A stretch of DNA of 11,418 bases. Origin: Rhodoferax sp. Its GTDB lineage: Bacteria; Pseudomonadota; Gammaproteobacteria; Burkholderiales; Burkholderiaceae_C. A program made the translations under genes and the position numbers. Positions within the stretch are counted from its first letter, which is position 1; every line of letters begins with the position of its first letter. This document shows positions 7,198-11,418 of this stretch, piece after piece. Location of the stretch: assembly GCA_030683195.1 (NCBI GenBank), contig JAUXQA010000296.1:1-11418 (forward strand), written 5' to 3'. The notes under the pieces are model-generated. The model had not been told where the DNA came from and searched no databases. It was given only the letters and a program-made list of their open reading frames with translations.

Positions 7198-7269
7198 GCT
7201 ATTTTTAAGCCTTTTGGAGCTCTAGCCGGCAGATTAAATGCCTATGTAGCTATATTTATAGTAGCAAAA
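7191..7269. repeat. Intergenic repeat element, copy 2 (longer)
   Basis: The segment begins TTTTTGAGCTATTTTT and continues with GCTCTAGCC (7218-7226), a 19-base centre containing the small dyad GGCA ... TGCC, then TAGCTATATTTAT and GTAGCAAAA. The central arrangement matches copy 1 at 2747-2792 with identical spacing. The left end overlaps the end of the upstream gene and supplies its TGA stop (7195-7197). It fills the gap before the Ldh2-type gene and may form RNA structure there. Confidence 0.6.
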
Positions 7270-7280
7270 TTGACACCCCG

Positions 7281-8360
7281 ATGACCCATCTACACTTACG
7301 TTACCCTTTGGCAGAACTGAACACCCTTGTTCAGGCCCTGTTTTGCACCACCGGTATGGAGGCTGACAAGGCCCGCTGCGTCACCACCGCCTTGCTCACG
7401 GCAGACGGCATGGGCCACAGCACACACGGCCTGGCGCTGGCACCCTGGTATCTGGAGGCAGCGCGCACGGGTGTCATGACCCTCACCGGTGATAAAACCG
7501 TGGTCAATGACCGCGGGGCCTGCATCACCTGGAACGGTAACCGCCTGCCCGGCGCCTGGCTCATTAACCACGCCATTGACACGGCGCTTGATCGCATCGA
7601 GCAACACGGCGTGGTCACCGTGGCCATTGCCAACAGCCACCACACCGGCGCTTTGGCCACCTACCTGCCACGCCTGACTGAGCGCGGGTTGATGGTGCAA
7701 CTCGTCAACTCCGGCCCGGCTGCCGCCGGTGTGGCACCGTTTGGCGGCACCCAGGCGGTGTTTACCCCCAACCCGTTTGCAGCCGGCATCCCCACACCCG
7801 GAAACCCGATCTTGCTGGATATCAGCTCGTCAATTACCACCCTCAACAGTGCCCGCCAACTGGCGGCACGGGGCGAGCGTTTTCCCGCCAATTGGGCCAT
7901 GGACGCCCAGGGCCAACCCAGCAATGACCCGGCCGTGGTCATCAGCGGCGGGGGCACCTTGCTGCCGGTAGGCGGATTCGATCACGGCCACAAAGGTTAT
8001 GGCATGGCCCTGCTGGCCGAGGCCTTGACGCAAGGCTTGCCCGGCTTTGGCCGGGCCGATGCCCCCGTGGGCACCACCATTGGTATTTTTTTGCAGGTGA
8101 TCGACCCCAACGCCTTTGCCGGGTTGGACGCTTTCACGCGCCAGACTGGCTGGCTGGTGGATGCCTGCCACAACAACCCGCCACTGCCCGGCGGACCCCG
8201 CGTGCGCATGCCGGGCGAACAGGCGGAGGCTCGGCAACAGCAAGCGGTGGAGGAGGGCGTGCCACTGGCGGCCAGCGTGGTCCAGGCACTCCAGCCCCTG
8301 GTGGAGGCGGCTGGGCTGCGTTGGCCTCAGTCGCAGGTGGCCTTGTCAGGGGTGAATTAG
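7281..8360 (+). CDS. Ldh2-family malate/L-lactate dehydrogenase-type oxidoreductase
   Basis: This 359-residue protein belongs to the NAD(P)-dependent Ldh2/MDH2 family (AllD, ComC, YiaK, DpkA relatives), which has its own fold unlike classical lactate dehydrogenase. Family marks are ADGMGHSTHGL (41-51) with the conserved catalytic-region histidine, ANSHHTGAL (117-125), VAPFGG and TPNPFAAG (162-169), LLDISSS (178-184) and GHKGYGMALLAEAL (236-249). Members reduce 2-oxo acids or cyclic imines, or oxidise L-2-hydroxy acids such as malate, ureidoglycolate or sulfolactate. The substrate here is open; the setting points to a hydroxy- or oxo-dicarboxylate linked to aldarate breakdown. It starts 83 bp after the FAD enzyme, across the repeat, and lacks a recognisable Shine-Dalgarno sequence. 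It is probably the last gene of the operon. Confidence 0.88.
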   Translation: MTHLHLRYPLAELNTLVQALFCTTGMEADKARCVTTALLTADGMGHSTHGLALAPWYLEAARTGVMTLTGDKTVVNDRGACITWNGNRLPGAWLINHAIDTALDRIEQHGVVTVAIANSHHTGALATYLPRLTERGLMVQLVNSGPAAAGVAPFGGTQAVFTPNPFAAGIPTPGNPILLDISSSITTLNSARQLAARGERFPANWAMDAQGQPSNDPAVVISGGGTLLPVGGFDHGHKGYGMALLAEALTQGLPGFGRADAPVGTTIGIFLQVIDPNAFAGLDAFTRQTGWLVDACHNNPPLPGGPRVRMPGEQAEARQQQAVEEGVPLAASVVQALQPLVEAAGLRWPQSQVALSGVN

Positions 8361-8387
8361 GCCTTTGGCGTGACGTCAGGTGGCCTA
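8358..8387. terminator. Inverted repeat after the last operon gene
   Basis: TAGGCC (8358-8363) and GGCCTA (8382-8387) are perfect inverted arms starting on the stop codon of the Ldh2-type gene. The 18-base interior contains the palindrome TGACGTCA (8371-8378). There is no T-run, so this is at best a weak or Rho-dependent termination signal. Confidence 0.25.
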
Positions 8388-8450
8388 TGCCCTACCATGC
8401 GGGTGTCTTCTTGACCAAGCACCCCATCCGTACGACAAACAGCCTGCTCC

Positions 8451-9326
8451 ATGAACAATTCATCCCCCTACACACCACCCAAAATCTGGTCACCCAATAA
8501 AGAAAGCGGTGGTCGCTTTGCCAACATCAATCGTCCGGTGGCGGGCGCAACCCACGAAAAAGAACTTCCGGTGGGGCGCCATCCGCTGCAGCTTTACTCC
8601 TTGGGAACACCCAATGGCGTCAAAGTCACGGTGATGCTGGAAGAGTTACTGGCCGCAGGGCACACCGGCGCGGAGTACGACGCCTGGCTGATCCGCATCC
8701 AGGACGGCGACCAGTTCGGTAGTGGCTTTGTCTCGGCCAACCCCAACTCCAAGATTCCGGCCTTGGTAGACCACAGCGTGACCCCGCCGATCAGGGTGTT
8801 TGAGTCTGGTGCGATCCTCGTCTATCTAGCCGAAAAGTTTGGCGCCTTTCTTCCCACCGACGCCGCTAAACGTGCCGAGTGCCTGTCGTGGCTGTTTTGG
8901 CAAATGGGCAGTGCGCCCTTTCTGGGTGGCGGTTTCGGCCATTTCTACGCCTACGCGCCAACCAAGATTGAATACCCGATCGACCGCTACGCGATGGAGG
9001 TCAAGCGCCAACTCGATGTGCTGGACCAACGACTGGCCCAAAGTACCTATTTGGCGGGCGATGACTACACCATTGCCGACATGGCCGTCTGGCCCTGGTA
9101 TGGCACGCTGGTCATGGGCCAGCTGTATGAAGCCGGTGAATTCCTGCAAGTGCATACCTACAAAAACGTCATCCGCTGGACCACCCAGATTGCCCAACGC
9201 CCGGCCGTGCAGCGGGGGCGCATGGTCAACCGAACATTTGGTGACCCGGCCAAGCAATTGCACGAGCGCCACGATGCCAGCGACTTCGACACCAGGACGC
9301 AAGACAAATCAGCAGCACCTCTTTGA
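8451..9326 (+). CDS. yghU: Glutathione S-transferase, YghU/nu class (disulfide-bond reductase)
   Basis: This 291-residue protein is close to E. coli YghU along its whole length: GGRFANINRPVAG (20-32), THEKELPVGRHPLQLYSLG (34-52), ESGAILVYLAEKFG (118-131), APFLGGGFGHFYAYAP (155-170), LAGDDYTIADMAVWPW (201-216) and LHERHDASDFDT near the end. The thioredoxin-like N-domain carries TPNG (53-56); in YghU and YfcG the equivalent Thr/Asn pair contacts glutathione in place of the catalytic Tyr, Ser or Cys of other classes. YghU binds two glutathione molecules and shows disulfide-bond oxidoreductase activity, so a cytoplasmic thiol-redox role is likely. It is separated from the operon by 90 bp and has no clear Shine-Dalgarno sequence. 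A functional link to the operon is not evident. Confidence 0.95.
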   Translation: MNNSSPYTPPKIWSPNKESGGRFANINRPVAGATHEKELPVGRHPLQLYSLGTPNGVKVTVMLEELLAAGHTGAEYDAWLIRIQDGDQFGSGFVSANPNSKIPALVDHSVTPPIRVFESGAILVYLAEKFGAFLPTDAAKRAECLSWLFWQMGSAPFLGGGFGHFYAYAPTKIEYPIDRYAMEVKRQLDVLDQRLAQSTYLAGDDYTIADMAVWPWYGTLVMGQLYEAGEFLQVHTYKNVIRWTTQIAQRPAVQRGRMVNRTFGDPAKQLHERHDASDFDTRTQDKSAAPL

Positions 9327-9331
9327 GCCTC

Positions 9332-9354
9332 AAGCCCCGCCCGAGGGTGGGCTT
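9332..9354 (+). terminator. GC-rich hairpin after yghU
   Basis: AAGCCC (9332-9337) pairs with GGGCTT (9349-9354), and the interior CCC/GGG can extend the stem. It lies 6 bases after the yghU stop codon. No T-run follows, so it is either a Rho-assisted terminator or an mRNA 3'-end stabilising hairpin. Confidence 0.4.
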
Positions 9355-9419
9355 GCCGGTTGGCGCTCACAGTGGACGGGTTTGTCAACCGCTACAGATC
9401 AATCCAGAAGGAAAACTAG

Positions 9420-9839
9420 ATGCTGTTAACTGATATCGCCGTCGAGCACACGCTGATGTCCCCTCAAAAAGTGGTTCGTGGGACCTTCTTGATGCACCCT
9501 TTTACCAATACACAGCGTGACACTTTCGGTAAATTCGAGTTAGTTCGTGACATACGTGAGCCAGGATTCAAAGAAGTCAGACGCTCGGCATTTGTGACAT
9601 TTCAACAATTAGCCGAGTTGTATGCAAAGGGAGTACTCGATGAATTCGGATTTTCCATTCGCGTATGTCCTGATCAGGGCAAGTACCCCACCGCAAATCC
9701 TGTGAGGAAAATTTTGCCAGCCAACATCAAGACTGGCTCACCGTTCGATCTGGCGGTTCAGAGTGTGGATGTTTCCAAACCTGCCAGTCGCGAATTGAGA
9801 GCGGGGATGCTTCGCGTCAACGTCAAACTGGAAGGGTAG
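9420..9839 (+). CDS. Hypothetical protein, AT-richer than its neighbours
   Basis: This 139-residue protein matches no family I recognise. It has no signal peptide, no membrane segment and a single cysteine (in IRVCPDQG). It begins MLLTDIAVEH and is mixed in charge, with segments such as VRGTFLMHPFTN, FVTFQQLAELYAKGVLDEFGF and VRKILPANIKTG. A small soluble cytoplasmic protein is likely. A good ribosome site, AAGGA (9408-9412), 7 bases before ATG supports it as a real gene. By hand count of 360 of its bases, GC is about 48%, against about 65% in a sample of the operon genes, which suggests recent acquisition. It is followed after 26 bp by a terminator-like hairpin. The neighbours give no functional clue. 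Confidence 0.65.
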   Translation: MLLTDIAVEHTLMSPQKVVRGTFLMHPFTNTQRDTFGKFELVRDIREPGFKEVRRSAFVTFQQLAELYAKGVLDEFGFSIRVCPDQGKYPTANPVRKILPANIKTGSPFDLAVQSVDVSKPASRELRAGMLRVNVKLEG

Positions 9840-9865
9840 CCGGCAAGCGTCAGGAGTCATGGCGC

Positions 9866-9883
9866 ACCAGCAGTGCTGGTTTT
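9866..9883 (+). terminator. Intrinsic terminator candidate after the hypothetical gene
   Basis: ACCAGC (9866-9871) and GCTGGT (9875-9880) form a 6-bp stem with a 3-base loop, followed directly by a short T-run (9880-9883). The position, 26 bases after the stop codon of the plus-strand hypothetical gene, suits a Rho-independent terminator, although the T-run is short. Confidence 0.45.
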
Positions 9884-9979
9884 GGATGACGCTGGGACGG
9901 ATGACTTCGCAAATGTCCTTCGGCCCAGAAAATCAATCGCCCTGGCGCGCTAGGTGGTGACCTTCATCGAGAAGATGTC

Positions 9980-10025
9980 AAATTGGACTCGCCAGTTTTC
10001 AGCACCGGAGGTGAAAACCCAATTT
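9980..10025. repeat. Large bulged inverted repeat in a non-coding stretch
   Basis: Three nested complementary pairs are visible: AAATTGG (9980-9986) with CCAATTT (10019-10025), GTTTT (9995-9999) with AAAAC (10014-10018), and CACC (10003-10006) with GGTG (10010-10013), around a 3-base loop. Together they give 16 base pairs, interrupted by left-side bulges of 8 and 3 bases. It lies 12 bases beyond the end of the minus-strand gene. No T-run follows on either strand, so a simple terminator is unlikely. It could be the end of a decayed mobile element or a structured RNA, but neither is proven. Confidence 0.5.
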
Positions 10026-10036
10026 CCCCGGCTTTT

Positions 10037-11167
10037 TCAAGAAAAAAGGGCAGCAAAGCAGTCTATTTCTTCTGCCAAGGCAGCGTGCGCCGACAACCCG
10101 GTTATCCATCGTTGGGGTATGGCGTTCTCCCCTAGCGCCGCACCCAAAATCGCCCCCAGCAAGGCACCACGGTGACAGTTGTCGCCGCCAACGTGGTTGT
10201 TTGCCACCATCGCGCCCTCAAAGTCATTGCTGTAGCGGGCGCTCAAGTACAAAACCGCTGGCATTGAATGCTCGATGTAGCACGCCGGGCTAATCATGCC
10301 GCCAATCACGTGTTGATCTGTGAGCTGCTCGGCGTCCACACGCTTGAGCAACGCCGCCAGCGGAAAGCCAAGCTGCTGCGCGCTGGCACAGGCCATTGTT
10401 GCCAAGTCAGGTGCTGGCACTTGCATCAGACTCAACAACAAGCTGAACAGTTCAGCGGCGTAGCGTTCAAGCTCGACGGAACTGTGGGTCAGACGCAAGT
10501 GACTCATGGCAACGGCGTTTGCTTCCGTCGGGCTGCTGTGGCGCAGCAGGCTAAAAACCACCAAAGGCAAGCTTACCAATCCACCGACTGAAGCGGTGTC
10601 GTGGCCAGATGCACCCGCGCAACGCTCTGGCGGCACGCCGTGCATGTAATTGGCAAAAAAATCCCGGTGGTAAGACTCCGCATAGGTGTCGTTGTGACTG
10701 TCCTCTGCGGTCATGAAGGCCACATAATCGCGCAAAAAGTTGGCAGGCTCGTAGCGCCCGGTAGCGTTTATGCTGCGCAGCAGCACGCGTGCGCACAACA
10801 GATTCAAGGTGTTGTCGCCCGCGTGCATGCCTTGGTGGTAGTGACGATTGGGCTGGCCCCAGTGATGCTTTTTGCCCTTGAGAATCGTCCCACCGATGAC
10901 GTCGCCGTCTTGCACGCCGCGTCCGGCTTTGTCGGTACTCGACAAACTCATGATGGAGTCGGGGTGGAAGTCCTTGGGCTGCTGATAATCACGCAGCACA
11001 CCGAAATCGCGCTTGATAGCACCCGTGTCGTAGTACCAATGCACTGGCATGGCCAGTGCGTCGCCGGCGAACATGCCCCACAAGGCACCGCGTAGTCGCT
11101 GAGCTGTGGTGAGTGTTGGCGCGTCCGGGTTTGCCATTGTTGCTGTCTTCGAGGTTGTTTTTTCCAT
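10037..11167 (-). CDS. ADP-ribosylglycohydrolase (DraG/ARH) family protein
   Basis: This 376-residue, all-helical protein is assigned to the ADP-ribosylglycohydrolase family by its opening motif GALWGMFAGDALAMPVHWYYD (about 27-47), AGDNT (116-120), HDTASVGGL (189-197) and the C-terminal signature NNHVGGDNCHRGALLGAILGA (323-343) followed by IPQRWITGL. The family removes ADP-ribose from proteins, nucleic acids or small molecules using two magnesium ions. In DraG-type enzymes the metals are held by GDDT-like and GGDTD-like motifs; here they read GDNT and GGDNC, so two acidic positions are replaced. Some ARH-like subfamilies carry a similar GG[DE]NCHRG form, so this may be a subfamily feature rather than damage. 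The protein is cytoplasmic with no signal peptide. ATG 11167 has a weak GAGA ribosome site; Met11 is an alternative start. It is convergent with the hypothetical gene at 9420-9839. No ADP-ribosyltransferase partner is in the window. Confidence 0.85.
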   Translation of the reverse strand: MEKTTSKTATMANPDAPTLTTAQRLRGALWGMFAGDALAMPVHWYYDTGAIKRDFGVLRDYQQPKDFHPDSIMSLSSTDKAGRGVQDGDVIGGTILKGKKHHWGQPNRHYHQGMHAGDNTLNLLCARVLLRSINATGRYEPANFLRDYVAFMTAEDSHNDTYAESYHRDFFANYMHGVPPERCAGASGHDTASVGGLVSLPLVVFSLLRHSSPTEANAVAMSHLRLTHSSVELERYAAELFSLLLSLMQVPAPDLATMACASAQQLGFPLAALLKRVDAEQLTDQHVIGGMISPACYIEHSMPAVLYLSARYSNDFEGAMVANNHVGGDNCHRGALLGAILGAALGENAIPQRWITGLSAHAALAEEIDCFAALFS

Positions 11168-11205
11168 ATGGATTCTCGCTATCTGATCAAACTGGGGCTA
11201 TTTGC

Positions 11206-11230
11206 ATTCGCTTGCCAAGGGTTTGCGAAT
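11206..11230. promoter_or_regulatory. Dyad in the divergent intergenic region
   Basis: ATTCGC (11206-11211) and GCGAAT (11225-11230) are perfect inverted arms 13 bases apart, between the ADP-ribosylglycohydrolase-family gene and the possible gene starting at 11378. It could be a regulator site. The 210-bp region is AT-richer than the genes, as expected for divergent promoters, but no convincing -35/-10 pair was recognised. Confidence 0.25.
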
Positions 11231-11377
11231 ACATGTTTATTTAACTTTTGATACGGCGCTGCCAGAGACTTACTCCGCATTCATGCTTCTAAAGTGCACC
11301 TTTTGGCATCACTTGCGGTTTCGGGGCGACTTTCACGAAAAAGCGCAGAAAATAGCGCCTTAAATAACGAGGTCCTT

Positions 11378-11418
11378 GTGAATCAACCCCTTGCCCCTGC
11401 CGAACTCATCGCCACTTT
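11378..11418 (+). CDS. Possible start of a divergent gene (partial at right edge)
   Basis: A GTG at 11378 opens a frame reading MNQPLAPAELIAT to the window edge, preceded by GAGGT (11369-11373) as a possible ribosome site with a slightly short spacing of 4 bases. Only 13 codons are visible, so neither family nor reality of the gene can be settled. Confidence 0.35.
   Translation, partial: MNQPLAPAELIAT

Noticed and set aside
8411..8439. Promoter for yghU starting from TTGACC at 8411
   Set aside because: No acceptable -10 hexamer occurs at 16-18 bp spacing; the best window, GACAAA, is too far from consensus.
8839..9429. 196-codon plus-strand frame overlapping the end of yghU and the following gap
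   Set aside because: It is a shifted reading of yghU; the translation is Trp/Pro/Ser/Arg-rich without any domain, while yghU itself is complete.
9960..10036. Assignment of the inverted-repeat stretch to a named insertion-sequence family
   Set aside because: The sequence is vaguely reminiscent of insertion-sequence termini, but no transposase remnant or target duplication is visible, so no family can be named.
9954..10175. 73-codon plus-strand frame across the inverted repeat and the end of the ADP-ribosylglycohydrolase-family gene
   Set aside because: It runs through the hairpin and antisense into a recognised gene, and has no ribosome site and no family match.

Overview
The window looks like a chromosomal stretch of a betaproteobacterium, most likely a member of the Comamonadaceae (Rhodoferax/Polaromonas/Acidovorax type). 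The basis is high GC in most genes, a Bug-type periplasmic binding protein, the aldarate-catabolic gene set, and two copies of an intergenic repeat whose ends resemble one I associate with this family. No RNA genes, CRISPR arrays or intact mobile elements were seen. No gene-free stretch exceeds 300 bases; the longest is about 210 bp, at 11168-11377.

Bases 1-8360 form a D-glucarate (aldarate) utilisation locus. On the minus strand lie the N-terminal part of an E. coli-type glucarate dehydratase (1-417, running off the left edge) and an FCD-type GntR regulator (568-1314). Divergent from the regulator, on the plus strand, is an apparent operon: a second, different glucarate dehydratase (1465-2730), a Bug/TctC solute-binding protein (2804-3790), 5-dehydro-4-deoxyglucarate dehydratase (3825-4736), a D-isomer 2-hydroxyacid dehydrogenase (4754-5695), an FAD-linked 2-hydroxyacid dehydrogenase (5746-7197) and an Ldh2-type malate/L-lactate dehydrogenase (7281-8360). 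The two dehydratases and KdgD would convert glucarate to 5-dehydro-4-deoxyglucarate and then to 2-oxoglutarate semialdehyde. The aldehyde dehydrogenase that would finish the route is not in the window. The three oxidoreductases suggest the operon also handles 2-hydroxy acids.

A good sigma70-like promoter (TTGACT, 17 bp, GATAAT) drives the plus-strand operon, and a dyad lies at its predicted start point. A very similar element stands in front of the minus-strand gudD. The GntR protein is the obvious candidate to bind both.

Bases 8361-11418 are a mixed accessory region: a YghU-like glutathione S-transferase (8451-9326), an unrecognised, distinctly AT-richer small gene (9420-9839), a non-coding stretch with a large bulged inverted repeat (9980-10025), a minus-strand ADP-ribosylglycohydrolase-family protein with unusual metal motifs (10037-11167), and perhaps the first codons of a divergent gene at the right edge.
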